A DNA stretch of 64,000 bases from Chaetoceros tenuissimus (lineage: Eukaryota; Bacillariophyta; Thalassiosirophyceae; Chaetocerotales; Chaetocerotaceae). This document shows, piece after piece, positions 9,289 through 20,253 of this stretch. The notes under the pieces were generated by a model. That model did no database searches and was not told the DNA's origin. It saw only the letters and a program-made list of their open reading frames with translations. Numbering within the stretch: position 1 is the first letter of the stretch; each line of letters starts with the position of its first letter. The stretch spans positions 1,054,001 through 1,118,000 of the forward strand of contig BLLK01000020.1 in the NCBI GenBank assembly GCA_021927905.1, written 5' to 3'. The position numbers and the translations under genes were made by a program.

Positions 9289-12119
9289 TCAAGCTGCAGC
9301 GCATTTGGGAAAAGAGAAAGTTCCATCTTTCTTTTCATTCATTGAAAACTGCCATATCTGTGGTGGAGAGTCCAAAGCAAGATGGAGAATGACACCTTCC
9401 ATCATAGAAGCTCCACGTAGATTGCTATCTTTCCCTCGAGAACGCTGAACTCTTTCAAAATAAAGCCCTTCCCACTGTTTATCATAGGAGTCCCCAACGG
9501 AAGGAAGTCTGATATCTTCATACATCTGACCACTTTTCAAATCAAAGCTCCTAATCATCATTGCGTTATCATATAGAACATAAAGTCTATCCTCAAATAC
9601 TTGCATTGAAGCTATCTTGGTATCAGCGATTCCACTGGACATTACCTTTTCATTGAGACGGGAAATTGGGAAAAGCTCTTGACCTTCAAAGAAGTCAAGT
9701 TTGGGCACTTCAAAAATATGAATTTGCGAAATATTAGTAAGAGCATCATACGATGAAATAAGCAACTGTTCTTTTCCATCAACTTGTCTGTAGGCAATAC
9801 TTTCAGTGCCTTTAACACCATTTCCAAGTTTCCAGCTTCCGACAAGCTCTAGCTTTGGCTTCTTGGATCCCGCTATTTCAAAAGCGAAGAGCTTTGAGGG
9901 TTCGGTGATGGAATGTTCAGATACTGCAAAGAGGACATCTCCTACCAACACAACGGCTTCGAAATCGCTAAATTTGATTGAAGATAAAGTACGAACTTCA
10001 TGTACATCATCTTCCAGATCAATCATAATAATATCGCTTGTTGAAGGAACAAATGCATGATGTCTTTCAAGGTCAATGGCTATATCACTTGGCTGAAATT
10101 CAAGAAAAGATATTCCAGAATATGGTACCTGTTGGCATTTTCCTTTGCTCTCTCGAAGAGTTATCTTTCTAATTGATGGTGATGCATGGAATAGAATAGA
10201 TCCTACTCCTATAACGATAGCTATGGTAAGAATTATTGGAGCAATGTGATCTGTATAACCATATGGTTTGCTTTTTGTCATCAAATGTAAGCGTCTGAAG
10301 TAAACCGCTAAAGCGTAGAATGCGAGAAATAGGGCAACAAAGAGTAGAAACTTTGCATTTGCATCGGTGCTTGATTCTCTGTAAGTCAAGAGCAACGCTG
10401 AAATGGTTACAAGTAATAATGCTGCAGATATCCATTGGATAAAAGTTCTTTCCGCTGCAAAATAAGTTTTTGGCTGTAAAATAAAGATGTGAGGGACAAT
10501 TTTTGAAAGAAAAGTGATGCGAAATTTTTTATCGTACCTCGATCCTTGCTCGAAATTTTGGAGCTGTTACCTTCTCATTCGTAGAACAAAAGGGGAATAG
10601 AAGGGCGATCTTCTGGAAGATGTTTCCCTTTTGCTCTTTAGACATAGGCACATTTTCACTATTAACAGTTAGGCGAGTTATATCACTGTCGCTTTTACAA
10701 TTGGTCTCACTGTCAATATCGCCGTTGTAAAGCTTCCGGAACAGCGGATATTCTGCCCAGTAGGGAAGAGTCTTTACATCTTTCTGAAATAGAATAGAAG
10801 CTCCAGACAAGTATTTGGAGAATTTATGACCATCTTGTATGATCCCTTTTCCAAGCAGAGTGTCAACCCACTTAGGAGCTTCCACGCCACCCAATTTTAC
10901 TTCAAAGGCACCAACTGGCATCTTAACTGTCTTTACATATTCATTTTCAAGTCTAGACCAAGTTCCTAGTGGAGCACTTTCTTCAGAGGAAAGTTCGATA
11001 TCTCGATCAATTGTGAACCTCAGATCATTGTTAGTATTGGACTGAAATGCTACTCTACGATAAGTAGATCTAATACGAGGCTGTAGATTCTTCTTGATAA
11101 CCAGTTTACGTATACGAAGGAGTAGACTAACTGCATCTTCAAGTTCCTTGCCTCTCATTCCAGGCTTAGCATTCGTAACCTTGATGGTTGCCATGTCTTT
11201 TGTCCACCGACGTCCATCACGCTGGAGAACTTCTATGAGGTCAAATGCCTTCAAAGCAACACGTTCTTTGATAGACTTTTGTTGTACCCACTGTTCGTGG
11301 TGGGTCTTTAGCTCCAAAAAGATCAATTCATTACCGGAAGGTTTCTTTCCGTACCATCTAATACGAAAAAGTTGAGCAGACTCAACACGCGCAATACGAT
11401 CTTTGTACAAAATCATCGACTCTGGAGAGTCGAAATAGATGGAAGTAATTGAAGTAGATATAGTATTCCAAATGTCTTCTTCTGGACCAACATTTGCAAC
11501 CTCAGATGTATCTTTGCCTGTATCGAGAAGCAGATTGTGAGTCAGAGTAATCAAATATACTCGAATTACAAACATAGGGTGGAATCTTACCAAATACAAG
11601 TAAAGGGACTTCTCTGAGGCACAACAACATCACCTCAACAAGGTTGGCTTCTTGAATCCAATACTTATGAGTAGACCTATCAAATACGGAAGGAGGAACC
11701 CACTCCTTATCTTTGTTTGGTTTTGATAGATCATTATCACTGAGACATTTGATTTTGAAAAAGACTTCACTTAGCGAAGGAATAACTTGCGTGCCACCAA
11801 TTACTGGTGCGAATGGAAAGCCGGTAGCTTTGTGGCGGGAATAACGTTGGTGATCCTCATTAGACCTTGAGAAAAGAGTTTGCATAGAAGATACTGTGAA
11901 ATCCTTGAGGCTAACTAGTCTGGCTTGTATTTTGTCGGCTCGAGACTTGAAGGCTTCAAGTTCATTTCTCGAAAGGATAGCGGCAGCTTCTTCGAACTGA
12001 GAGAGAACAGCGAGCAATGATTTTGTGTCATTTTCAATGCTATGTAATTCATATCTGATCCTTACTTCGGTATCATTGACAAAAGCGTCAATCTCTTTTG
12101 TATCAGAAAAGTTGCTCAT
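9289..12119 (-). CDS. VTC4: VTC-type polyphosphate polymerase with C-terminal propeller-like domain
   Basis: Exons on the minus strand are 12119-11591, 11517-10538 and 10473-9289, giving 897 residues. Both introns (73 and 64 bases) have GT-AG ends and keep the frame. Residues about 160-470 are the VTC tunnel domain that polymerises phosphate from ATP: KYWIQEANLVEVMLLCLR, RIRWYG (228-233), ELKTH (245-249) and FEVKL. At 504 a DUF202-like membrane part starts with PKTYFAAERTFIQW, with three hydrophobic helices. Residues about 600-897 form a beta-rich domain resembling esterase-like phytase or SdiA-regulated propellers, which would face the vacuole or acidocalcisome lumen. The N-terminus recalls the end of an SPX domain, so an upstream exon may be missing. 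Yeast Vtc4 lacks the C-terminal domain. Confidence 0.85.
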
Positions 12120-12557
12120 GGCTTATTTTGAATCAATCGTTTGTTTTAAAGAGGTGAGTGAAAATATGAGGTGAGAAGAGGCTCCAGAGAGAAGTTTGTC
12201 CTTCTCCATTTCATCTTGATGCAAGACTAAATAAAAGTAATCATACGCAGACCCATATTTACAAGAATGATTCGTATGCAGTTCTGCCGATGTTGCCCAT
12301 AAGTATAGGCCCTTTGTATTTATGGTCCAGTTTACGACCAACTGCGCGCAATGAAAATGAACAAAAACGATCATCATGACTTTTAATTATTGGCCTATGC
12401 TGAAACACGATCGGTTCAAAGCTAGTGAGAAAGGAATGTCTGACTCACCCATCAGTTGCCAACCTTCATTACGACACGAGTCAAAGCATAGGTGATAAAA
12501 GTAGTAATGACAGTGAGTGCATCTTTCCACAAAAAAAATAAAAAAGGAAAAGAAACT
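12120..12557. other. Intergenic stretch upstream of the VTC gene
   Basis: It holds the presumed VTC promoter or 5' exon. A minus-strand open frame (12377-12123) lacks a clear SPX signature, so I do not call it. The A-rich end (12531-12557) is the trailer of the tRNA. Confidence 0.4.
12531..12550 (-). terminator. Pol III T-run terminator of tRNA-Gly
   Basis: On the minus strand, 7-30 bases after the tRNA, the sequence reads T-rich (runs of six and eight T). This is the usual RNA polymerase III stop signal. Confidence 0.75.
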
Positions 12558-12627
12558 GCACCTTACGGGAATCGAACCCATGGCAAATGCTTGGAAGGCA
12601 TTTATGTTACCACTACACCAAAGGTGC
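12558..12627 (-). tRNA. tRNA-Gly (anticodon UCC)
   Basis: The minus strand folds into a 70-base cloverleaf. The acceptor stem is GCACCTT/AAGGTGC, the D stem is GTGT/ACAT and the anticodon stem AATGC/GCATT carries loop CTTCCAA, anticodon TCC. The variable loop has four bases and the T arm is ATGGG-TTCGATT-CCCGT. The internal promoter boxes TGGTGTAGTGG and GGTTCGATTCC are both present. No intron and no encoded CCA are seen. A long T-run on the minus strand just downstream suits RNA polymerase III termination. Confidence 0.96.
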
Positions 12628-12752
12628 TTGTTGTTGTCGTGGGAACACTTTCTAAATATATAAAAACTATTATATCTTGCAATCTATCAGCACAAAGCAC
12701 TTTCAAGTTGTTTAAAGCATTTATGAGAGAGTGTTTATTATATATTCCTAAG

Positions 12753-14303
12753 TTACTTGTTACATTCTTTCTTGTGTCGTTTCCAATCACTTTTGCTGCA
12801 TTCTTTTGAACAATAATACGCCTTGAGGCATCTAGAACATTTCATGAGTTTTTTCTCAGATCGTTCCAAAGTCTCTCCAGTCATGGATTTCATTTTGATT
12901 TCACTCTTGCTACACTTTGGGTTAAAGCATTTTATTTCCTTTTCTTTGTGGCATCCTGGAAGGCTCTTTTTGAAATTGTCTTTATACTTGAGTTGTGTGT
13001 GGATATGGTAGTCGTCATTTACTTCATCGTCGTCCGCAGCTCTGTCATCAAATAAGAGCATTTTTTCCAAATCGGACATGTTCAATTCTGCTTCTTTCAT
13101 TCTATATTCCATGGCAATGTTATAAAAACCGATAGCATCAAAACCAATACACCTCCATCCGTCCACTGTATCAAGTGCTTCTTCTTGTGCCATATGTAGT
13201 TGAATCCTATGCTGTTCTTCAACATATGAAATTGGCAAAAAACAAAAGACAACGAAACTATATGCACGACAGTATCCATCCATTTCAGAGTGATTTTTCC
13301 ACAGAGGATCCGTCCAATGCTTTGGTGCTTTCAACTTGAATACATTGTGCAAGATGTCGGTATCTATACGCCCCTTGCTCAAAGGATCTCTTTTCCAAAA
13401 ATTAAGCGTTTCTTTGTAATAATTATTCTTTCCGTGAAATAAAGTCATGACATAATGCTCCAATTCATCCTCCGGAACATCCAATGGTAAATCAAACTGT
13501 CCTTCCTTCAAGCGCCTCTCAAAATGTTTGTGTTGAATTTCTGAAGCTACACTGTAGGGTATCCCAAAAGTTTTATAGTGATCTATTTGCGTCTGTTTAC
13601 TAAGCGCAAAAATACTAGTATCTAACATGGAATCATCCCATTCTTTAACCGATAACAAATGTGCAAATAAGGCTGAAGTAGAAATCACCTCTGGGAACTC
13701 TTGACCAGGCCGAAATGCTCCTGTCTTGTTGAAGATTCCTCGTCCTTGTTTGTACATTTTACCAAATTTCTTTTTCAGTTCCGAATGAGACATGAAGTAA
13801 GCCTGGTCTCCTCGCATCAGGATATCATGCGCATTATCGATAAATGTTGGTTTGATCTTTTGGTTATCCACTAAATCAATGACTATGGCCCCCTTCTCAT
13901 TGCTCTCGGACATACCCTTCCACATTCGTTCAGATAAAACTTTTCGATATTCCAAGTTTTTCCTAATTTCACCCATGATCGCATCTGCCATTTCGTCAGC
14001 AGGAACATGTGTAAACTTATTTTTAGATTTGCGGTCGCCTTTTACATTTGGATTAATATAGTGCATTCTCTGCAAAATGCGATCACCAACTTTTTTTGTG
14101 TCCACTTTTTCAACTCCAACTACCATGTTATGTTCCTGTACCACGAATGAACGACCAGAAAGATGGAGACGTACTACATATCTTTCTTTGGCTGGTAAAT
14201 ACTTTATGCATCTTGCTCCCAGATCATTGTATTCTACCGACTTTAGATTTTGCAAGTAGACATCTTTTCCTATAAACAACGATGGGGTGTCGTTACTGCT
14301 CAT
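12753..14303 (-). CDS. MYND zinc-finger protein
   Basis: A single-exon gene of 516 residues. I chose the ATG at 14303 (MSSNDTPSLFIGKD), because the open frame further upstream is low in complexity and lies in a repeat-like leader. The C-terminal 60 residues form a MYND finger: a first Cys pair (CFNPKC), then a long insertion, then CSRC, YYCSKEC and HKKEC in order. MYND fingers usually bind proline-rich partners or join SET or other domains. No SET motif is visible here. The first 60 residues look like a small beta-barrel (VRLHLSGRSFVVQEHNMVVG). The middle is unrecognised. An acidic segment (DDRAADDDEVNDD) precedes the finger. Confidence 0.75.
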   Translation of the reverse strand: MSSNDTPSLFIGKDVYLQNLKSVEYNDLGARCIKYLPAKERYVVRLHLSGRSFVVQEHNMVVGVEKVDTKKVGDRILQRMHYINPNVKGDRKSKNKFTHVPADEMADAIMGEIRKNLEYRKVLSERMWKGMSESNEKGAIVIDLVDNQKIKPTFIDNAHDILMRGDQAYFMSHSELKKKFGKMYKQGRGIFNKTGAFRPGQEFPEVISTSALFAHLLSVKEWDDSMLDTSIFALSKQTQIDHYKTFGIPYSVASEIQHKHFERRLKEGQFDLPLDVPEDELEHYVMTLFHGKNNYYKETLNFWKRDPLSKGRIDTDILHNVFKLKAPKHWTDPLWKNHSEMDGYCRAYSFVVFCFLPISYVEEQHRIQLHMAQEEALDTVDGWRCIGFDAIGFYNIAMEYRMKEAELNMSDLEKMLLFDDRAADDDEVNDDYHIHTQLKYKDNFKKSLPGCHKEKEIKCFNPKCSKSEIKMKSMTGETLERSEKKLMKCSRCLKAYYCSKECSKSDWKRHKKECNK

Positions 14304-14960
14304 GGTGATTATATGAAGAAGGAAGAATGTGTTTGTTTGCAGCTTGAAGCTTGAAGCTTGATGCATGTGAATTGCGAATTGCATGTTGCAGTGCGTTCGC
14401 ATCATGTCATCTCTTCGATAACAATGACGAAGGATGTTTCAAAGATATTTTGTGTCACATTGAGACCCTTTCTCATGCAAAGAAAAAATGCTGCCATCAG
14501 CAAAAGCAAGTCGATATCACTTTAAAGAAACAATACAAAACTATCTTTTCATGCCATAGCTTTCCATTGCCTACTTTTCAAACTGATAGATGAAAAATTA
14601 GCAAAAGTCCTAGTAGCTTTAGCTAGTAGCAGTAGAAAAGGTTGGAAGTCGAGAAATAACATCATTGGAACCACTCCTTTTAGTATGTCTTCAACAATGA
14701 TCGCCGGGGACCTATACATTCTTTTCAGGAGACTATGCAGCGACCTATGAATGATTTGTGTACCTCATGGATAGGCCGTAGAGCTGGGATTACATTTCCC
14801 ATAAACAGTTCAGGCAATCAAAATGAAAAGTACGAATATATTTTCATTTATTACAAAACAGCGTATTAGTCTTTTTTAAAATTGCTACATATTACAATAT
14901 TTCCAAGGAGGCTCAACAATGGGCCCTTTCCATTCTTGTACTACTACCGGTAGTTCATCT
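14304..14960. other. Intergenic stretch, no gene seen
   Basis: It lies between the start of the MYND gene and the 3' end of the cathepsin gene. It includes a short direct repeat, AGCTTGA, at 14341-14358. I see no RNA gene or credible coding exon. Confidence 0.4.
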
Positions 14961-16343
14961 TTATACAACAATAGGAGCGGTCATGTATGCAAGAACTGCG
15001 CATGTTCCATACTCGTTTGGTGAATGACGGGAAAGACGGAAGTATCCTCCCTCTCCCCAGCTATCACCCCAACTGTTCTTGATCTTGAAGTATCTGTGTC
15101 CGGACTCGTCATCAACACCATAACCTACAGCAAGAACTCCATGATCAATAGATCCATCAGCACCACAACTTTGGTCAGAGAAAACTCCAGAGCTGTAGAA
15201 TTGGAAAGACAAAGATCCTGCGTCCATTGCCACTGATGTTGGCTGCATTACGACCGAAGCAATCAGTCCATGCTTATCTCCTTCGGTAATATCAATGTAA
15301 TCCTTGACTTGAGTATGAGGAACCTTGTCACAATCAGTACGGCATTCAGAGTCATCGGTAGCCATGTATGGATATTCGTCCTCAGTACAAAGACCGTTCT
15401 GAGACTCTTCAAACTTGAATGCATCTTCCATCAATCCTCCCTCACATGCATGATCAATAGGATCACAGTCCATCAAGTTCTGTTCTGAAAGTGATACAAG
15501 TTCTCCAGTAGCCTTGAAGTGTGCTCCTTCAATCGCTCCTGTGGAAGAGAAAGCCCAACAGGATCCACATCTTCCCTGATTCTTAACTGGAGTCACTGCT
15601 CCACCAGTTACCCAGTCAATTTCATCTGGAAGTCCATCATTATCATTGTCATCGGTCCAGTCATCAGTACTTGATGCATCATCGTCAGTAGTTGCTTGAT
15701 CATCGGTAGCTGCAGCATCGTCATCCGAGAAAAGATCATCAAAGAAAGTAACCTCAGAAAGATCACGGAGGTAACGGAATTCAGCTTGAGCTGGATGTTC
15801 ATCTTCATCCTCACGAAGCTTCTTCATAGCTTTATATTCTGCAATTCTCTTTTCCATAACTTCCTTTCCTAGAGAATATTTTCCAAGAGAATGATACTTT
15901 TGAAACTCATCATTGGTCATATCACTAAAGTGATTGTGTCCTAGAGTATAAGATGCTGCAGGTTCTTGACTATTGTGTTTTTCAATAAATTCTAAAAAGA
16001 AATTACGATTGATTTCAATGAGAATATGCTTTGGGTATCATATATGTTTTGAATATCAAATTTATATATGTCACGTACCGTGATTATCAATCCAAGTCAT
16101 CATCTTTTTAATCTCAGTTTCAACTGCAGAGTATGAGATTGAGTGCTTCTTCTTCCATGCTACAAATTCATCACGGAAATGCAAGACTTTCTCTCTGTAG
16201 CTAGCAGATAGGTTTAGGTCATCGGAATTATTCGGAGAGGTAGTCAAGAGAGTTACAACTTCATCCGCTGATGCTGAACCTATGGCAGCACAATATGCAG
16301 AGAATGATAAGATAGTTAAGAGGGACTTTTTGTTAAAGTACAT
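14961..16343 (-). CDS. Cathepsin L-like papain-family cysteine protease
   Basis: Exons are 16343-16079 and 15991-14961, with an intron of 87 bases, giving 431 residues. A signal peptide (MYFNKKSLLTILSFSAYCAAIGSA) is followed by an I29 propeptide (FVAWKKKHSISY, then NHEFIEKHN and GHNHFSDMTNDEF across the splice). The mature enzyme has the catalytic Cys233 in GRCGSCWAFS, the His in DHGVLAVGYG and the Asn in KNSWGDSWGEGGYF. It should act in a lysosome-like vacuole or outside the cell. Between propeptide and mature domain there is an unusual linker rich in Asp, Thr and Ala (about residues 172-210), where cathepsins normally have only a few residues. Confidence 0.93.
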
Positions 16344-16748
16344 GATGAATTCGAAGCGTGTTTATTCTGTTTTGTAAAATAATGAGTAAAGAGGGAGAAA
16401 AGAATTGCATTCAAGTGAAGGAGAGGTGTCATCGATCTGGAACTTCAAAGAAGCCAAAGCAACAGAATATCCACTCAGAAGTATGTCAGCATGTTCGATA
16501 TTCGAATGCCCGGGTAGTACCTAGCCAAAAACAGTTTTCCTATTTAGCTATAGATCGTGACATTGGATCTAAATTTTTAGGACGTTGAATATTTTATTTC
16601 ACTGACATTCAATCACGCGAAGCACAAAGTTGGTAGATGCGAACCTTGTTCACTTTTTCTAATACTTGGTGTGCTTGACGACTTGCTATTGAATAGTAAT
16701 AGATAGTTCATCTCTGCACTTCATACAGAGCTCAAACGCAATTTTACA
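16344..16748. other. Divergent promoter region
   Basis: It separates the cathepsin gene (minus) from a secreted-protein gene (plus). The two start codons point away from each other, so the stretch probably carries both promoters. No further gene is seen. Confidence 0.45.
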
Positions 16749-17897
16749 ATGATACAACGCAAAAGCTTATATCTGTTTCTTTTTGGCCTAGCTGCCATTG
16801 CAATTCATCAAAATAAAGGTCACAATTCTAAACCTCATCTTTCCGCCCTTGATGAGAAAACTGTAAGTGCATTACTTGAAGAATAACAAAGAAAGATAGT
16901 GCGAGTCTCACATGTATCATATAATCATAGCTGGAGAGTGTGGGAGAAATAATTGAATCAATCCAAAGCCTAGATGGACAATGGCCAAAGTATGATTACA
17001 ATCAAGTATTTGGACAAGATGGAAACATGCGTCGTAGACTTTTGGAAGATAATTGGTCCAAGGAAGAAAATGAAATGAGAGAGGAAATTGAAACTTTTTT
17101 CAAAAGCAAAATGAAAAATCACAAACTTATGGAAGGAAAAACTACTGGAGTGCAATCTATAGACACTTCTTCCAATCCAAAGCGTATTCCAAAAAAGAGA
17201 AAGTTGCAAAATGAGGACTTTCCAGATGCAACTCCAAATTGTACAGTGCCTGATATCACTGGAACTGAATTCACTTTACCTTGTCCATCAGAAACTATTC
17301 ATCAAAAGTGCGACAAGTACAACAATGGTGTATTTTCAGAATGTTTGAACTTGTGTAGGCCATCTGTAAGTAGTTTACATCATTGTCGTGGATTCTAGGA
17401 AATACTTTTTATTCTTGATTCTCACATATTGCGATACATAGTTTTGTTGCACTCACGATGCTGCAAATAATCCTCAAGCTCCAACTTGCAAAGATGAACC
17501 AAATTGTAGAAATTATATTCCATGTTACATTGTATGGTGGAAACTTGAAGACACGGTAGGGCCACACGATCGTGCATTACTACCACTATCTTTTCTAGAA
17601 AAGTTTCCAAAAACTAATTTTCCAAATTTCTTTGATTGGAATAATCAAGGTAAGTCTTTTTAAAATTGTCGTTATGGATATGGAGACTTTTGATAATAAA
17701 AGGTTCACTTTTTTCAATCCACTACAGACTACAGAAGGGACATTGATGATATAAACCAAGAGGAATTTTGGGATCAGGTAAAGGCTAGATTCTTAAACTA
17801 CGCATATGACGATGATATCGAAGAAGCAGATTTTGAAAATCCTGAAAATTGGCAGAGAGTTTTGGATGGTCAGAAACTCGTGAAGCATGCAGATTAA
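16749..17897 (+). CDS. Small secreted Cys-rich protein of unknown function
   Basis: Four exons, 16749-16862, 16931-17365, 17442-17649 and 17728-17897, join in frame with GT-AG introns of 68-78 bases to give 308 residues. The N-terminus (MIQRKSLYLFLFGLAAIAIH) is a signal peptide or anchor. A basic stretch, PKRIPKKRKL, is followed by a Cys-rich block running from NCTVPDITG to PCYIVWW with about a dozen cysteines, some as CC. The C-terminus is acidic and Asp-rich. I do not recognise the family. The regular Cys pattern suggests disulfides and an extracellular or endomembrane location. The splice sites are my reading of the sequence. Confidence 0.7.
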
Positions 17898-18241
17898 TAT
17901 TTAGGCATGGAAAAATAAATGTTTGCATCAGAATCTCGCTTTCAACATTTTCTACTGTAAGAGATATATAATAAAATAGACAATCAACATTTTATATTTG
18001 ACGATATGTATTTTATTGATTGCCAACTTTAGTCAAGTACACTGGAAATGATTTTTTCAATTTTAATTCCTGTTTTGGTCTATAATTGGCTAATTGACTC
18101 CCAACTTCAAGAGCAGTCTCTGTTCCGCGGTGTCAAAGATGATCAAAATAATCTTTTTTCTTCAGAGCGAACAACACTGGTCTTCTCTGCTCGCTCTCAA
18201 TCTAATCACAATAATGGATATCATTTCTCACTTTAGCTAGC
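17898..18241. other. Intergenic stretch upstream of the cyclin gene
   Basis: AT-rich, with the 3' end of the secreted-protein gene and the promoter of the cyclin gene. Nothing else recognised. Confidence 0.4.
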
Positions 18242-19807
18242 ATGTCTTTCCCACACACCACCTCCCCCGCCACGCAATCACCAATAGAGTCCTTTGCTGC
18301 ATTTGCACAGAAGGAATTAGGTCCCTACCGTCTAGCTGACGTTGATATAAATGAGAGCTATGCTAGCTTTGCCAAGATTTCCTCTGGTAGCACTCATTCT
18401 TCCGACTCGTACAACACCGTCACTGATGATGAACTGCATTCACCCTTTGATCCACCAGCTTCGAAAAAGACAAGGCGGAGCCATAGAAGAAAAGAGCCCG
18501 AGAGCGCCTATACCTATTCCGTGCGACGATTGTCTGTCGCTAATTCTCTTTACTCCATCGTCGATAAAGTTCACGAGGATCGTGAGATTGTAACCATTGC
18601 TATGAACTATTTAGACCGCTTTGTGATTTCCAAAGTGAACTCCTTGAACGCGCTAGCTATAGATACACCTAGGGGAGCTGCTACTCGCTCCAGTACTAAT
18701 GATTCTGCTGTTACACAGTCACGGTCGGAAACAAAGACGAAATTCACCATCGTCATTTATGCTCTTGCCGCTCTCGATCTCGCCATCAAGCTTCACTCTC
18801 CTCATAGTGGAGATGCATTTCGTTGTGCATTCGCTAAAGTAGCATCTTCTCCTATAGCATCTGCTGATCCAGGAGCTACTATCGAGACTGCCCTTTTAGA
18901 TTACAAGTACTACAGCAAAAGTGCTGCATCTCGTTCTGGTTCTTCCGATCATTTGAGTCACGGAAGGCGCCAAAGGAATTTACCAAGCGATACTCACATC
19001 AAGTTCTTTCTTGAACAAGTACGCAAGGAATTTTATGGTGATGAGATTTATAAGGGTGATTACTTCACTACGATACGTGCCGTTTCCTTGCACGATCGAG
19101 TTCAAGACTTTTCTGAAGCGCAATTGGAACTCATGCATGAACTCGACTATCGTCTACATCCGTGCAGTGCGTCTACCTTTATCAACATGATTTGCTCATT
19201 TTTGAAACAAGACTTTGATCAAGTTGATAAAGAATATACCTTGAAGAAAGGCGATATCCGGAGTACTGAAGAGCTTGTATCAGTCATGGCTACTTTTCAA
19301 GTTGAACTAGGAGTGATGCATCCAAAGACTTGCACCGCCAGAGCTTCATTACTTGCTATTTCTGCTGTTAGCAATGCAATTAGGGCATTGCTTCCAAGAA
19401 AATGTAGAACTTCCTTGATCAACAAGTTGAATATGTTTTCAAGAACTACGGTTGGAATTCAAATCAACGTAATTCCAGGCAATAATGGTTGCATCACTTC
19501 CTCTCCGGAAACAAGACCTATTCGTCGCGTATTGTATGCTATTTGGGTGGAAAACTCAAAAGCTCCAAAGGAGATTATGTACCATGACAAAAATGAAACT
19601 GCAAATATCAAAGACTTTGAGGTGCCAAGGACCAAAAGATCAATACACGATAGGATTGATCTTTCCAAAAGAGCTAGGTCTGAAAGTACACAATTCAGAG
19701 GAAACACAAGCCCTGATACGGTTGCTCAAACATTCATTGGTGGGGATATCAATGATTCTTCTATGCCATGTATTACTTCTGGGGAAATTGAAAAGAGTAA
19801 GGTTTAG
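18242..19807 (+). CDS. Cyclin, probably diatom-specific type
   Basis: A single exon of 521 residues. The first 80 are Ser/Thr-rich and disordered, with basic residues (KKTRRSHRRK). The cyclin box follows: VANSLYSIVDKVHEDREIVT and MNYLDRFV, interrupted by a Ser/Thr/Arg loop, then ALAALDLAIKLHSP. A second insertion (about 190-245) precedes FFLEQVRKEFYG and the helix LELMHELDYRLHPCSASTFI. A C-terminal cyclin-like helical part is recognisable around VMATFQVELG. The MNYLDRF and LDYRLHP signatures match cyclins. Diatoms have an expanded family of such divergent cyclins (dsCYC) that respond to nutrients and signals. Which CDK it binds is unknown. Confidence 0.85.
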   Translation: MSFPHTTSPATQSPIESFAAFAQKELGPYRLADVDINESYASFAKISSGSTHSSDSYNTVTDDELHSPFDPPASKKTRRSHRRKEPESAYTYSVRRLSVANSLYSIVDKVHEDREIVTIAMNYLDRFVISKVNSLNALAIDTPRGAATRSSTNDSAVTQSRSETKTKFTIVIYALAALDLAIKLHSPHSGDAFRCAFAKVASSPIASADPGATIETALLDYKYYSKSAASRSGSSDHLSHGRRQRNLPSDTHIKFFLEQVRKEFYGDEIYKGDYFTTIRAVSLHDRVQDFSEAQLELMHELDYRLHPCSASTFINMICSFLKQDFDQVDKEYTLKKGDIRSTEELVSVMATFQVELGVMHPKTCTARASLLAISAVSNAIRALLPRKCRTSLINKLNMFSRTTVGIQINVIPGNNGCITSSPETRPIRRVLYAIWVENSKAPKEIMYHDKNETANIKDFEVPRTKRSIHDRIDLSKRARSESTQFRGNTSPDTVAQTFIGGDINDSSMPCITSGEIEKSKV

Positions 19808-20253
19808 ACAAGGGTTCTGCCATTGTCCCAAGTTATGCATAAATTGGCCATCTTTGTCTCGCATTCATGCAAGGGGTGCAGTAATGCTAGAGAAAAGATT
19901 GTCCATCTTTCATAGGTGATGCTTTTCATATGACTTTCAGGTACCATATGAAATTTTGATGTCGTTACACACGATCTTCCGCTCACCTTTATTTGTCCAT
20001 GTATATATATTTTGTACATTTATTATGATAGCTAAGAGTGTTCAGTATTTTTGTTTGTATTTAGGCTATAATATATATAAAGATTGAAATATTCATTGTA
20101 GATTAATATGCATGTTTGCATCTTGACCTATAGTATTTGTTGTATAAATCCAAGTTCCATTTTATAATTTACAACTTTTGTGGTTATCTGCTCCACATCC
20201 ATACAGTTCCACATGTACTCTGAAAAGAGTCTCTTCATTCAAACAATTTTGAT
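19808..20253. other. Intergenic stretch between convergent genes
   Basis: It lies between the stop codons of the cyclin gene (plus) and the LLPH-like gene (minus). AT-rich with TATA-type runs around 20070-20090. No gene seen. Confidence 0.4.

Noticed and set aside
12123-12377. Upstream exon supplying an SPX domain for the VTC gene
   Set aside because: The frame lacks the SPX start signature and the Lys-rich surface; kept only as a possibility.
16358-16588. Short plus-strand frame upstream of the secreted-protein gene
   Set aside because: No signal, domain or splice relation; it lies in the divergent promoter region.
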